Positions 1 to 8,409 of a stretch of 64,000 bases of DNA are shown here, in pieces. The stretch comes from Streptomyces spinoverrucosus (GTDB lineage Bacteria > Actinomycetota > Actinomycetes > Streptomycetales > Streptomycetaceae). Below the pieces are notes generated by a model. That model did not search any database and had not been told where the DNA came from. It saw only the letters and a program-made list of their open reading frames with translations. Location: positions 1 through 64,000 of the forward strand of contig NZ_BJND01000051.1 of assembly GCF_006539505.1 (NCBI RefSeq). The letters run 5' to 3'. Made by a program: the position numbers and the translations under genes. Numbering within the stretch: the first letter of the stretch is position 1; each line of letters begins with the position of its first letter.

Positions 1-33
1 GGTTGGCATGACACGCGATGTGTCATGCCAACC
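1..33. terminator. Perfect 14-bp inverted repeat (probable terminator)
   Basis: Arms at 1-14 and 20-33 are exact reverse complements around a 5-nt loop. It lies downstream of the lexA stop and at the window edge, so it probably ends lexA transcription, the gene beyond the edge, or both. The arms could extend left of the window. No T-run follows, which is usual for Streptomyces terminators. Confidence 0.7.
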
Positions 34-72
34 CGCCTCTCAGAATCCGCCGGCATGGGCCCGCACAGCACA

Positions 73-98
73 GGACCCCGGAACCGGCGCAGGGGTCC
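73..98 (-). terminator. lexA: Weak hairpin downstream of lexA
   Basis: A 7-bp stem (73-79 with 92-98) around a 12-nt loop lies about 50 bp past the lexA stop. It may be a first, weaker stop for lexA ahead of the stronger hairpin at 1-33. The loop also contains CCGGAACCGG. Confidence 0.35.
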
Positions 99-149
99 CG
101 GGGCCCGGTCAGGGGAGGGCGGTGGCGACAGGGCCGCCCGCGGCGGGCA

Positions 150-929
150 TCACACCCGCCGCAGAACAGCGACCACCTTGCCGAGGATCGTCGCGTCGTC
201 GCCCGGAATCGGCTCGTACGCCGAGTTGTGCGGCAGCAGCCAGACGTGGCCGTCCTCGCGCTTGAAACGCTTGACGGTTGCCTCGCCGTCGAGCATTGCG
301 GCCACGATGTCACCGTTCTCGGCGACCGGCTGGCGGCGGACGGTGACCCAGTCGCCGTCGCAGATCGCGGCCTCGATCATCGAGTCACCGACGACCTTCA
401 GCACGAACAGCTCACCGTCACCGACGAGCTGCCGGGGGAGCGGAAAGACGTCCTCGACCGACTCCTCGGCGAGGATAGGGCCACCGGCGGCGATGCGGCC
501 GACCAGCGGGACGTACGACGCGGCGGGCTTGCCGGCGGTGTCCGTGGGCTGCACGGATGCGGCCTGGTCGGAGCCGCGTACCTCGTACGCGCGCGGGCGG
601 TGCGGGTCGCGGCGCAGGAAGCCCTTGCGCTCCAGTGCCATCAGCTGGTGCGCCACGGAGGACGTGCTGGACAGACCGACTGCCTGGCCGATCTCCCGCA
701 TCGACGGCGGGTAGCCGCGCCGCTGCACCGAGTCCCTGATGACCTCGATCACCCGGCGCTGCCGGTCGGTCAGCCCGGAGCTGTCCGCCCGGATGCCTGG
801 AGGTCGGCCCGGCAGGGAGCGCTTGGGCCCCTCTGGATTCGTGGCTTCGTTCATCGCATGCACCGGCTCGAGTCGGCCCTGGGAGCGGTCCTGGGCAGTG
901 ATGGTGGCACTGTCTGCGGTGGTGGTCAC
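150..929 (-). CDS. lexA: LexA repressor (SOS master regulator)
   Basis: Transcriptional repressor of the SOS regulon that self-cleaves on RecA filaments. From the GTG at 929 the protein has 259 residues. A winged-helix DNA-binding domain lies at about residues 50-110 (PPSMREIGQAVGLSSTSSV recognition region). The Ala-Gly cleavage bond in RIAAGGP is near 148/149, the catalytic Ser is in VGDSM (about 183) and the Lys is in TVKRF (about 220). The start was chosen because GAGAGGGG precedes GTG 929. Upstream in-frame codons lie in or above the promoter, and the internal ATG at 854 has no ribosome site. The gene is divergent from nrdR and autoregulated through the box at 990-1003. Confidence 0.96.
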   Translation of the reverse strand: MTTTADSATITAQDRSQGRLEPVHAMNEATNPEGPKRSLPGRPPGIRADSSGLTDRQRRVIEVIRDSVQRRGYPPSMREIGQAVGLSSTSSVAHQLMALERKGFLRRDPHRPRAYEVRGSDQAASVQPTDTAGKPAASYVPLVGRIAAGGPILAEESVEDVFPLPRQLVGDGELFVLKVVGDSMIEAAICDGDWVTVRRQPVAENGDIVAAMLDGEATVKRFKREDGHVWLLPHNSAYEPIPGDDATILGKVVAVLRRV

Positions 930-962
930 GTCGGCCCCTCTCGATGGTCTCCCTGCTGGACA

Positions 963-1003
963 ACGGTAGTTGCTTTCGAAAGGTTGCGCCAAACACACGT
1001 TCG
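963..1003 (-). promoter_or_regulatory. lexA: lexA promoter with SOS (LexA) box
   Basis: Read on the minus strand, CGAACGTGTGTTTG (990-1003) matches the Gram-positive SOS box CGAACNNNNGTTCG with one mismatch. A -35-like TTGGCG (987-992) overlaps the box and a -10-like TACCGT (963-968) follows after an 18-bp spacer, so bound LexA would occlude RNA polymerase. The start codon is about 34 nt downstream of the -10. The box is recognised by eye and its match to Streptomyces LexA sites is from general knowledge. Confidence 0.8.
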
Positions 1004-1266
1004 AGTGAAAAGTTGCGAATCACCGGGCGTGATCGTGTGTCTGGGTGTATGGCCGACGCGGTGTCCCGCGGGCGAAAGCGCCCATTGTTGTACTCTTCAC
1101 CGCCGGGGTGAGCCCCCGTGGGGTGCCGCCCAGTCTGCCACCCTGCGCCCCGTCAACCGGGAACCGGGCCCCGTCTGCGCGGGAGTCCTACGTCTTCTCC
1201 CTGTGGCGCCCACGGTATCTCCCCACGTGCCGCCGCGATACGGCTGCGCGCCGACGAGTCCGCCGT

Positions 1267-1327
1267 GCCGCACGCGCGCGTGGCGTGCGCATGTGTCCGG
1301 CGCGCCGCACGCGCGCGTGGCGTGCGC
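1267..1327. repeat. Two 24-bp direct repeats, period 37 bp
   Basis: Identical 24-bp copies lie at 1267-1290 and 1304-1327. Each contains the short inverted repeat GCACGC...GCGTGC and a GCGCGCG core. They sit about 50 bp upstream of the first NrdR box. They may be slippage products or a protein binding site; no known factor is recognised. Confidence 0.75.
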
Positions 1328-1374
1328 TGATGCGCCCGCCGACACGCGAGGCTGGCTGTATGTATGAGCCAATC

Positions 1375-1421
1375 CCCACATCTAGTGGTTGGATGGCTAC
1401 AGCAGCCCAGAAGTTGTGGTC
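1375..1421 (+). promoter_or_regulatory. Paired NrdR boxes upstream of nrdRJ
   Basis: CCCACATCTAGTGGTT (1375-1390) and CCCAGAAGTTGTGGTC (1406-1421) are similar 16-mers whose starts are exactly 31 bp, or three helical turns, apart. Known NrdR operators are tandem 16-bp imperfect palindromes at this spacing, and NrdR is the first gene downstream. The inference is autoregulation of nrdR-nrdJ by the ATP/dATP state of NrdR. Box 2 is the weaker palindrome. Confidence 0.75.
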
Positions 1422-1527
1422 CCCCCGGTCTTCGGCCGCGCGATCATCGCCTATGCTTGTGGTCGCTTCGAGGGGCCCACGGGTCTGTTGAGGCTATTGA
1501 GTCTGCTGTGAGGAGGGTTGGGAATTC

Positions 1528-2079
1528 ATGCACTGCCCCTTCTGCAGGCACCCCGACAGCCGCGTGGTCGACAGTCGTACGACCGACGACGGCACGTCGA
1601 TCCGCAGGCGCCGCCAGTGTCCTGACTGCTCCCGTCGTTTCACGACCGTGGAGACGTGCTCGCTCATGGTGGTCAAGCGGTCCGGAGTCACGGAGCCATT
1701 CAGTCGTACCAAGGTCATCAACGGCGTGCGCAAGGCATGCCAGGGACGGCCTGTCACCGAGGACGCACTCGCCCAGCTCGGCCAGCGGGTCGAGGAGGCG
1801 GTGCGGGCCACCGGGAGCGCCGAGCTGACCACCCATGACGTGGGGCTGGCCATACTCGGCCCGCTGCAGGAGCTCGACCTCGTCGCCTACTTGCGATTCG
1901 CGTCCGTCTACCGGGCGTTCGAGTCGCTGGAGGACTTCGAGGCGGCGATCGCGGAACTCAGGGAACAGCCGGGACACCCCGCCGCGGACGACGAAGACGG
2001 CGGCACGGGGAGCCAGGAGGACGACCGCGGGTCCGGAGGGGCTGGCCGGCTCCCCGAGCCCGCCCGCGCCGCCGACTGA
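1528..2079 (+). CDS. nrdR: Transcriptional repressor NrdR
   Basis: Nucleotide-sensing repressor of ribonucleotide reductase genes, 183 residues. A zinc ribbon at residues 3-34 (CPFC and CPDC pairs, then RRRFT-type basic segment) binds the NrdR boxes. An ATP-cone domain follows at about 49-139 (VVKRSG, then FSRTKVINGVRKAC). The C-terminal 35 residues are an acidic, probably disordered tail typical of actinomycete NrdR. GAGGAGGG about 10 nt before ATG 1528 sets the start. It is co-oriented with nrdJ 164 bp downstream, matching the known nrdRJ pair of Streptomyces. Confidence 0.96.
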   Translation: MHCPFCRHPDSRVVDSRTTDDGTSIRRRRQCPDCSRRFTTVETCSLMVVKRSGVTEPFSRTKVINGVRKACQGRPVTEDALAQLGQRVEEAVRATGSAELTTHDVGLAILGPLQELDLVAYLRFASVYRAFESLEDFEAAIAELREQPGHPAADDEDGGTGSQEDDRGSGGAGRLPEPARAAD

Positions 2080-2187
2080 TCGGCGGGCCGGATCCGGGGG
2101 CGGCATCCGGAGCCGGCGCGCTCGGCGGCGATCGAAGACCTGTTGCGGGCGGCAGCGAGAGGGTCCCGCAACACAAGACACAACACC

Positions 2188-2228
2188 GTGCCACGGGAAC
2201 ATCGTGGCACTTCAGGGCGTTTTAGCCC
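2188..2228 (+). promoter_or_regulatory. Two small hairpins between nrdR and nrdJ
   Basis: A perfect 8-bp stem (2188-2195 with 2203-2210, 7-nt loop) is followed by a GGGC/GCCC mini-hairpin (2215-2228) just before the nrdJ ribosome site at about 2234-2238. They could partly terminate nrdR readthrough or process or stabilise the nrdJ message. A separate nrdJ promoter is not obvious. Confidence 0.5.
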
Positions 2229-2243
2229 GTACAGGGAGGCGGC

Positions 2244-5138
2244 ATGACAGAGACGGCGAGCGGCCCGGCACGAGGTTCCCGAGCAAAGGGGACCAAGGCC
2301 ACCAAGGGGCTGCGTATCGAGCGCATCCACACCACCCCGGGCGTACACCCGTACGACGAGGTGGCCTGGGAGCGCCGTGACGTCGTCATGACCAACTGGC
2401 GCGACGGCTCGGTCAATTTCGAGCAGCGTGGCGTCGAGTTCCCCGACTTCTGGTCGGTGAACGCGGTCAACATCGTCACCAGCAAGTACTTCCGCGGTGC
2501 CGTCGGCACCCCGCAGCGCGAGACCAGCCTCAAGCAGCTGATCGACCGCATCGTGAAGACGTACCGGAAGGCCGGCGAGGACTACAAGTACTTCGCCTCG
2601 CCCGCCGACGCCGAGATCTTCGAGCACGAGCTGGCGCACGCCCTCCTGCACCAGATCTTCAGCTTCAACAGCCCCGTCTGGTTCAACGTCGGAACCCCGC
2701 AGCCCCAGCAGGTCTCCGCCTGCTTCATCCTGTCCGTCGACGACTCCATGGAGTCGATCCTCGACTGGTACAAGGAAGAGGGCATGATCTTCAAGGGCGG
2801 CTCCGGTGCCGGCCTGAACCTCTCCCGCATCCGCTCCTCCAAGGAGCTGCTGTCCTCCGGTGGCAACGCCTCCGGCCCGGTCTCCTTCATGCGGGGCGCC
2901 GATGCCTCCGCAGGAACAATCAAGTCGGGTGGCGCCACCCGCCGCGCGGCCAAGATGGTCATCCTCGATGTCGACCACCCCGACATCGAGGACTTCATCG
3001 AGACCAAGGTGAAGGAAGAGGAGAAGATCCGCGCCCTGCGCGACGCGGGCTTCGACATGGACCTGGGCGGCGAGGACATCACCTCGGTCCAGTACCAGAA
3101 CGCCAACAACTCGGTCCGTGTCAACGACGAGTTCATGAAGGCCGTCGAGCAGGGCGGCAAGTTCGGCCTGCGCGCGCGGATGACCGGCGAGGTCATCGAA
3201 GAGGTCGACGCCAAGGCCCTGTTCCGCAAGATGGCCGAGGCCGCCTGGGCCTGCGCCGACCCGGGCATCCAGTACGACGACACCATCAACCACTGGCACA
3301 CGTGCCCGGAGTCCGGCCGTATCAACGGCTCGAACCCCTGCAGCGAGTACATGCACCTGGACAACACGTCCTGCAACCTCGCCTCGCTGAACCTGATGAA
3401 GTTCCTCAAGGACGACAGCAAGGGCAACCAGTCCTTCGAGGTCGAGCGCTTCGCCAAGGTCGTCGAGCTGGTCATCACCGCGATGGACATCTCCATCTGC
3501 TTCGCGGACTTCCCGACCCAGAAGATCGGCGAGAACACGCGCGCGTTCCGCCAGCTCGGCATCGGCTACGCCAACCTCGGCGCCCTGCTGATGGCGACCG
3601 GCCACGCGTACGACTCCGACGGCGGCCGCGCCCTCGCCGGTGCCGTCACCTCCCTGATGACCGGTACGGCCTACCGCCGCTCCGCCGAACTCGCCGCGGT
3701 CGTCGGTGCGTACGACGGCTACGCCCGCAACGCCGACGCCCACAAGCGCGTCATGAAGCAGCACGCCGACGCCAACGGCAAGGCCGTCCGCATGGACGAC
3801 CTGGACACGCCGGTCTGGGCCGCCGCCACGGAGGCCTGGCAGGACGTGCTGCGCATCGGTGAGAAGAACGGTTTCCGTAACTCCCAGGCGTCCGTCATCG
3901 CCCCGACCGGCACCATCGGTCTGGCGATGTCCTGCGACACCACCGGCCTCGAGCCCGACCTCGCCCTGGTCAAGTTCAAGAAGCTGGTCGGCGGCGGCTC
4001 GATGCAGATCGTCAACGGCACCGTCCCACAGGCCCTGCGCCGCCTGGGCTACCAGGAGGAGCAGATCGAGGCGATCGTCGCCCACATCGCCGAGCACGGC
4101 AACGTGATCGACGCCCCCGGCCTCAAGCCCGAGCACTACGAGGTGTTCGACTGCGCCATGGGCGAGCGTGCCATCTCCCCGATGGGCCACGTCCGCATGA
4201 TGGCCGCGATCCAGCCGTGGATCTCCGGCGCCCTGTCCAAGACGGTCAACATGCCGGAGTCGGCGACCGTCGAGGAGGTCGAGGAGATCTACTTCGAGGC
4301 CTGGAAGATGGGCATCAAGGCGCTCGCCATCTACCGCGACAACTGCAAGGTCGGCCAGCCGCTCTCCGCCAAGACCAAGGAGAAGGAGAAGGCCGAGATC
4401 ACGGAGAAGGCCGAGGCCACGATCCGTGAGACGGTCGAGAAGGTCGTCGAGTACCGCCCGGTCCGCAAGCGCCTCCCGAAGGGACGTCCCGGCATCACCA
4501 CGTCCTTCACCGTCGGCGGCGCCGAGGGCTACATGACCGCCAACTCCTACCCGGACGACGGTCTGGGCGAGGTCTTCCTGAAGATGTCCAAGCAGGGCTC
4601 GACCCTCGCGGGCATGATGGACGCCTTCTCCATCGCGGTCTCCGTCGGCCTGCAGTACGGCGTGCCGCTTGAGACATACGTCTCGAAGTTCACCAACATG
4701 CGCTTCGAGCCGGCGGGTATGACCGACGACCCGGACGTCCGCATGGCCCAGTCGATCGTCGACTACATCTTCCGCCGACTGGCGCTGGACTTCCTGCCCT
4801 TCGAGACGCGCTCGGCACTCGGCATCCACTCCGCCGAGGAGCGTCAGCGTCACCTGGAGACCGGTTCGTACGAGCCGCTGGAGGAGGACGTCGACGTCGA
4901 GGGCCTGGCCCAGTCGGCGCCGCGCGCCCAGGAGCTCAAGGCCGTCGCCACCCCGAAGGCCGACATCGAGGCGGCCAAGCCCGCCCCGAAGCAGGCCCAC
5001 ACCAGCGCCGAGCTGGTGGAGATGCAGCTGGGCATCCAGGCCGACGCCCCGCTGTGCTTCTCCTGCGGCACGAAGATGCAGCGCGCCGGCTCCTGCTACA
5101 TCTGCGAGGGCTGCGGCTCGACGAGCGGTTGCAGCTGA
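2244..5138 (+). CDS. nrdJ: Class II (adenosylcobalamin-dependent) ribonucleotide reductase
   Basis: Reduces ribonucleotides to deoxyribonucleotides using a B12-derived thiyl radical, so it works without oxygen-dependent radical formation. The 964-residue size is normal for the long actinobacterial NrdJ. Visible are the glycyl/thiyl-radical barrel motif NPCSEY with the catalytic Cys (about residue 364), the redox-pair Cys in QVSACFI (about 164) and DNTSCNLASL (about 377), and the AdoCbl/substrate loop region TKVKEEEKIR. A C-terminal zinc/thiol tail CGTKM...CYICEGCGSTSGC re-reduces the active site. GGGAGG precedes ATG 2244. A strong terminator follows at 5207. Confidence 0.96.
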   Translation: MTETASGPARGSRAKGTKATKGLRIERIHTTPGVHPYDEVAWERRDVVMTNWRDGSVNFEQRGVEFPDFWSVNAVNIVTSKYFRGAVGTPQRETSLKQLIDRIVKTYRKAGEDYKYFASPADAEIFEHELAHALLHQIFSFNSPVWFNVGTPQPQQVSACFILSVDDSMESILDWYKEEGMIFKGGSGAGLNLSRIRSSKELLSSGGNASGPVSFMRGADASAGTIKSGGATRRAAKMVILDVDHPDIEDFIETKVKEEEKIRALRDAGFDMDLGGEDITSVQYQNANNSVRVNDEFMKAVEQGGKFGLRARMTGEVIEEVDAKALFRKMAEAAWACADPGIQYDDTINHWHTCPESGRINGSNPCSEYMHLDNTSCNLASLNLMKFLKDDSKGNQSFEVERFAKVVELVITAMDISICFADFPTQKIGENTRAFRQLGIGYANLGALLMATGHAYDSDGGRALAGAVTSLMTGTAYRRSAELAAVVGAYDGYARNADAHKRVMKQHADANGKAVRMDDLDTPVWAAATEAWQDVLRIGEKNGFRNSQASVIAPTGTIGLAMSCDTTGLEPDLALVKFKKLVGGGSMQIVNGTVPQALRRLGYQEEQIEAIVAHIAEHGNVIDAPGLKPEHYEVFDCAMGERAISPMGHVRMMAAIQPWISGALSKTVNMPESATVEEVEEIYFEAWKMGIKALAIYRDNCKVGQPLSAKTKEKEKAEITEKAEATIRETVEKVVEYRPVRKRLPKGRPGITTSFTVGGAEGYMTANSYPDDGLGEVFLKMSKQGSTLAGMMDAFSIAVSVGLQYGVPLETYVSKFTNMRFEPAGMTDDPDVRMAQSIVDYIFRRLALDFLPFETRSALGIHSAEERQRHLETGSYEPLEEDVDVEGLAQSAPRAQELKAVATPKADIEAAKPAPKQAHTSAELVEMQLGIQADAPLCFSCGTKMQRAGSCYICEGCGSTSGCS

Positions 5139-5206
5139 AAATAGGCGGAATCGCGTCGGATGCAACATTCGGCGCGACCCGCGAAGGTAGCTGACCTGCG
5201 GTTTTT

Positions 5207-5237
5207 GAGGGGGGCCGGCCATCGGCCGGTCCCCCTC
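5207..5237 (+). terminator. Terminator after nrdJ
   Basis: A 14-bp stem (5207-5220 with 5224-5237) with one G-T pair and a 3-nt loop, G+C rich, about 70 bp after the nrdJ stop. It is the only strong hairpin in the nrdJ-5353 gap. Confidence 0.85.
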
Positions 5238-5352
5238 GGCGTGCCGTGGGAGCTCTCAGCCCTAATGGGCGGTGACACGAGCTCTTGCGGTGTCGGGCCC
5301 CTCCTGACATGCTCCTGGCCATGATCAAGAGAAATGAGCCTTGCGTCCGCCG

Positions 5353-6450
5353 ATGAGCGAGACGACCGGGATGGAATCTCCCGGATCACAGGTATCACTG
5401 TTCGCCTACGCGCTGGAGCTGCACAGGTCTGCTCCGGACGGGCCCCTCCCACGTGACGGGGAGCCATACCCTGACGACAGGTCGCACCGTCGTCAACCGA
5501 GACCAGAACTCCCCGAAGATCCCAGCCAAGGCGGCGTGGATGCGGCATCCCGCCTGGCCGCACACTTCGCGCAGGCTTCGGCCAGTCCCAGCGACTTGAG
5601 CGATGCCTTCCATGACGTCTACGTCCCGATCCACCCAAATGAGCACATCACCGCAGCGGCGGAGCGCGCAGATAGGGATCGCGTTCTTGATACAGGACGC
5701 TGGCTGATCCGGAACGGGACCGACAGGTGCTCGGTCACCGTGGGCCTTGCTCTGGTTGCTGCCGTGGGAACGGTCGACGACATCCCGCTGATTCAAACGA
5801 TCGGATTGCTGTCGAACCGCTTCGGGCCACTTTCGGCACATGCCTTGGAGAGATTGCCCGGAGGCACCGAGAACCTACTCTGGCTCGCTGACCGAGTCAC
5901 CGGCTGGGGACGGGTCTACGTCGTGGAAGCCCTCTGCCGACTCGACGATCCCATTGCTCGGCCTTGGCTCCTCCGTAGGGCATGCGATGGCGACTTCCTC
6001 AACGGCTATTTCGCCGGCGGCGTCGCCCAGACCGCCGGCCTTCACGAAGCCATCACCGGGCCCTGCGTGGATACCGAGATCATCGACCACACCGGCCGGT
6101 TGCTCCTGGTGATGACCTACAGCCAAGGCATGGGCATGACCCTCTCGTGCTATCCCCACGCCGACGCGGTATTGGCTGCGCATTTGCATCACCTTGAGCG
6201 CTTGGGGCCGTCCCCTGCCCGGTTCTGCACCGCTGCGTGGCTCGCAACGAGCCTGGGCGAGCACGGCGACGCAGGTTCGATCGGGCCTGTCGAGCGATGG
6301 CAGCCCTACCGGGACAGCTATCTGGCGCTGCTCGACCGTGATGATTGGTGCAAAACGGCGAGGAATGCCCTCGCGGCCAAGGACCCTGAGATCGTCCGGC
6401 TCGTAGAGACAGCCTCAGGCCGCCAGCTTCGAGCGTTCGCTGAGCAGTGA
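5353..6450 (+). CDS. HEAT-like repeat protein, function unknown
   Basis: A 365-residue protein from ATG 5353 (an in-frame TTG at 5341 is possible; neither has a good ribosome site). No family was recognised with confidence. The first 90 residues are Pro/Asp/Arg-rich and probably disordered. From about residue 110 there are repeated amphipathic helices (RVLDTGRWLIRNGTDRCSV, DDIPLIQTIGLLSNRFG, RVYVVEALCRLDDPIARPWL) spaced 35-45 residues apart, as in HEAT or armadillo folds. No signal peptide or membrane segment is present. It faces the larger HEAT protein at 6538-8409 and shares its terminator. G+C and codon bias are slightly lower than in neighbours, suggesting a lineage-variable gene. Confidence 0.75.
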   Translation: MSETTGMESPGSQVSLFAYALELHRSAPDGPLPRDGEPYPDDRSHRRQPRPELPEDPSQGGVDAASRLAAHFAQASASPSDLSDAFHDVYVPIHPNEHITAAAERADRDRVLDTGRWLIRNGTDRCSVTVGLALVAAVGTVDDIPLIQTIGLLSNRFGPLSAHALERLPGGTENLLWLADRVTGWGRVYVVEALCRLDDPIARPWLLRRACDGDFLNGYFAGGVAQTAGLHEAITGPCVDTEIIDHTGRLLLVMTYSQGMGMTLSCYPHADAVLAAHLHHLERLGPSPARFCTAAWLATSLGEHGDAGSIGPVERWQPYRDSYLALLDRDDWCKTARNALAAKDPEIVRLVETASGRQLRAFAEQ

Positions 6451-6493
6451 CGACACGAGGGGCGTCAGCCTGTGGCTGATGCCCCTCGTGTCG
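6451..6493. terminator. Bidirectional terminator between convergent HEAT genes
   Basis: A 20-bp stem (6451-6470 with 6474-6493) with a single G-T mismatch and a TGT loop begins immediately after the stop of the left gene. It sits 44 bp from the stop of the right gene, so one element serves both. Confidence 0.9.
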
Positions 6494-6537
6494 CCGACCA
6501 CCGGCCGCGCACTCGTCGGCATCTGTCGCCGCAGACT

Positions 6538-8409
6538 TCAGTCGGCGGTGAGCAACGTTCGGGCCAGAGTACGGAGTTCTTCGTCCTCATGGCCCTGCCC
6601 CGAGAAGGGCGAGTCACTGAGCAGGCGGAGCGGGGAGAAGGCGAAGGAGCGAAGGGTGGGGCGGAGCTCCTCCGGCACCGGTCTGGTGGCGGCGAGAGCC
6701 TTGAGAGCGCGGAGGCCGACCGGGGTCGGGCCGACCAACTCGACGAGCACGGGGACGGCGCGGTCCGTGGATCCGGTGATCCAGTGGTGGGCCTCGGCGG
6801 CCGCCATCCGAGTCCACTCGTACCCCGCCTCCAGCAGAGGCTCGATGAACGGCAGCAGCGGAGCGGCGGCGCTGCCCAGCGGCTGCAGGCTGCTCAGGTA
6901 CCAGTGGGGCTGGCCCCGGGCCGAAAGCAGCCGCTCGAAGACGTCGAGCGCCTGACCGGCGTCACCTGTCAACTGGTAGTGGGCCACGGCTGCCGCCGCA
7001 CTCAGCGAGGAGTCGTTGCTGTTCGCGGCGTTGCGCAACAGGTCGGTGACCTCCTGCGTCTGTATGCCGTTGAGCCCGATTTGGCGGGCGGCGACGATGG
7101 CCGCGCGGCCGGTCCGGAGGCAGTCGACCAGTTCGGGTTGGGCCTGTCGGGCGGCGGCACCGAACGGCGTCAGAGCCCCGACAAGGGCGATGCCCGCGTT
7201 CCCGGTGGCGCCTGATGCCAGCTCTCGGCGGATGACGGGTATCAGCCGGTCGGCTGCCTCGGGGAAGTGCCGCGCCGCCGCTTCGAGCAACTTGGCACAG
7301 GGCCGGCGCAGCACCAGCTCCAGGGCGCGGGGGTCGCGGGAGCGCACCAGGGCGAGGAGCGCCGGCTCGGCGGTCTCGTCGTCCGCACTCGTGTGCCGGT
7401 ACAACGCGTCCCGGAGGCCGGCGCCCGGCTCGGGCAGATACTCGATCCAGTGGCCGATGGTGCGAAGGCGGCCGGCGAGGCCGCGGGTGTCCTTCTGGTG
7501 GGGCAGGGCGGACTGCAGCAGGTCCAGGACCTCGGGCTCCCGGTCGCGCCAGGTCTCGGCGATTTGCTCGGCCAGCCAGGAGCCGCGCGAGCCGATGTCT
7601 CCGGCCGCGATCCAGCGGGCGGCCACGGCGAGCCCGGCGTCCGCATCCCGAGTGAGCAGGCGGGTGAGCTGCTCGTCCGAGGTGGTAGTGCCCGACCACG
7701 GGAAGTCGTCGTCCCCCGGGTCCGGTTCGGCACCGTCCTCGGCGATGACCTTCACAAGCTCAGCAGGGTACGGCGGCCCGGACCGCTCGGCGACGAGCAT
7801 GGCCGCGGCCAGCCTGACTTCGGGCAGTGGGCTGTCCAGTGCCGCTGCCGCCGTCTCCCGGTCGAACCGGGCCAGGACGACCATCGCGTCCGCCCGCACC
7901 GCTGGGACGGGATCGGTGGCGTAGAGCTCCTCGATCCGATGCTCGACGGAGGTCCGCAGTTCAGCCGGGAGGAGCTCGGCCACGGCCGCGACTACCCGGA
8001 GCGCTGCCCGGCGCACCACTCGCTCACCGTCCTCCAGACAGGGCAGCAGCTCCGGGAGCACCCGGCAGAGCTCCGCGCAGACGCCGGCGACCGAACTGAC
8101 GGGCCAGTGCGGAGATTCGATGTCGGCCGGGTCGTGGTCGGCGAGGACGGCGAGCAGCATCAGCAACTGGTCGCGCTTGCCCGGGGCGTGCCGGACGGCG
8201 TGCGCGAGGAAGGGGACGGCGGGTGCCGAAGCCGGGTAGACCGTGCCTTGGTGGTGGATGTTGCCGAAGAGCTCGTAGATCGCCTCGTCGGCCGTCTCCT
8301 CGTCGCCCTCATAGAGCGCCCTGATCAGCTCGGGCACGTCCTCTGCGGAGCCGTAGGCATGGGTCAGGGTGTGCCATTGGACGGCGTCCAGCTCGGCCGG
8401 AGACTTCAT
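6538..8409 (-). CDS. Large HEAT-repeat protein, function unknown
   Basis: A 623-residue all-helical protein. From ATG 8409 (GAGGAG 8 nt upstream; the GTG three codons earlier overlaps that site) it starts MKSPAELDAVQWHTLTHAYG. Repeating units of 30-40 residues with the HEAT pattern (VRRAALRVVAAVAELLP, AVRADAMVVLARFDRETAAA, PEVRLAAAMLVAERSG) run through the whole chain. No enzyme motif, signal peptide or membrane span is seen. Similar proteins in Streptomyces occur beside SMI1-type or polymorphic-toxin immunity genes, but no toxin is visible here. The role is probably scaffold or protein binding; this is inference. Confidence 0.8.
   Translation of the reverse strand: MKSPAELDAVQWHTLTHAYGSAEDVPELIRALYEGDEETADEAIYELFGNIHHQGTVYPASAPAVPFLAHAVRHAPGKRDQLLMLLAVLADHDPADIESPHWPVSSVAGVCAELCRVLPELLPCLEDGERVVRRAALRVVAAVAELLPAELRTSVEHRIEELYATDPVPAVRADAMVVLARFDRETAAAALDSPLPEVRLAAAMLVAERSGPPYPAELVKVIAEDGAEPDPGDDDFPWSGTTTSDEQLTRLLTRDADAGLAVAARWIAAGDIGSRGSWLAEQIAETWRDREPEVLDLLQSALPHQKDTRGLAGRLRTIGHWIEYLPEPGAGLRDALYRHTSADDETAEPALLALVRSRDPRALELVLRRPCAKLLEAAARHFPEAADRLIPVIRRELASGATGNAGIALVGALTPFGAAARQAQPELVDCLRTGRAAIVAARQIGLNGIQTQEVTDLLRNAANSNDSSLSAAAAVAHYQLTGDAGQALDVFERLLSARGQPHWYLSSLQPLGSAAAPLLPFIEPLLEAGYEWTRMAAAEAHHWITGSTDRAVPVLVELVGPTPVGLRALKALAATRPVPEELRPTLRSFAFSPLRLLSDSPFSGQGHEDEELRTLARTLLTAD

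Larger units (their letters stand above)
930..1527. other. lexA-nrdR divergent intergenic region
   Basis: A 598-bp non-coding stretch. It holds the lexA promoter and SOS box at the left, a palindrome CTTTCGAAAG at 973-982, a GC-rich tandem repeat at 1267-1327, the paired NrdR boxes at 1375-1421 and the nrdR ribosome site at about 1510-1516. The rest (about 1010-1260) shows no convincing gene or structured RNA. No cobalamin riboswitch is seen before this class II reductase. Confidence 0.6.

Noticed and set aside
930..1527. Cobalamin riboswitch before the B12-dependent reductase genes
   Set aside because: No B12-box or riboswitch core seen; in Streptomyces the riboswitch is known at nrdAB, not nrdRJ.
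1908..5222. A 1104-codon open frame on the minus strand across nrdJ
   Set aside because: It mirrors nrdJ, has Leu/Val/Gly/Asp-rich low-information composition, no ribosome site and no recognisable domain; long antisense frames are normal in 70% G+C DNA.
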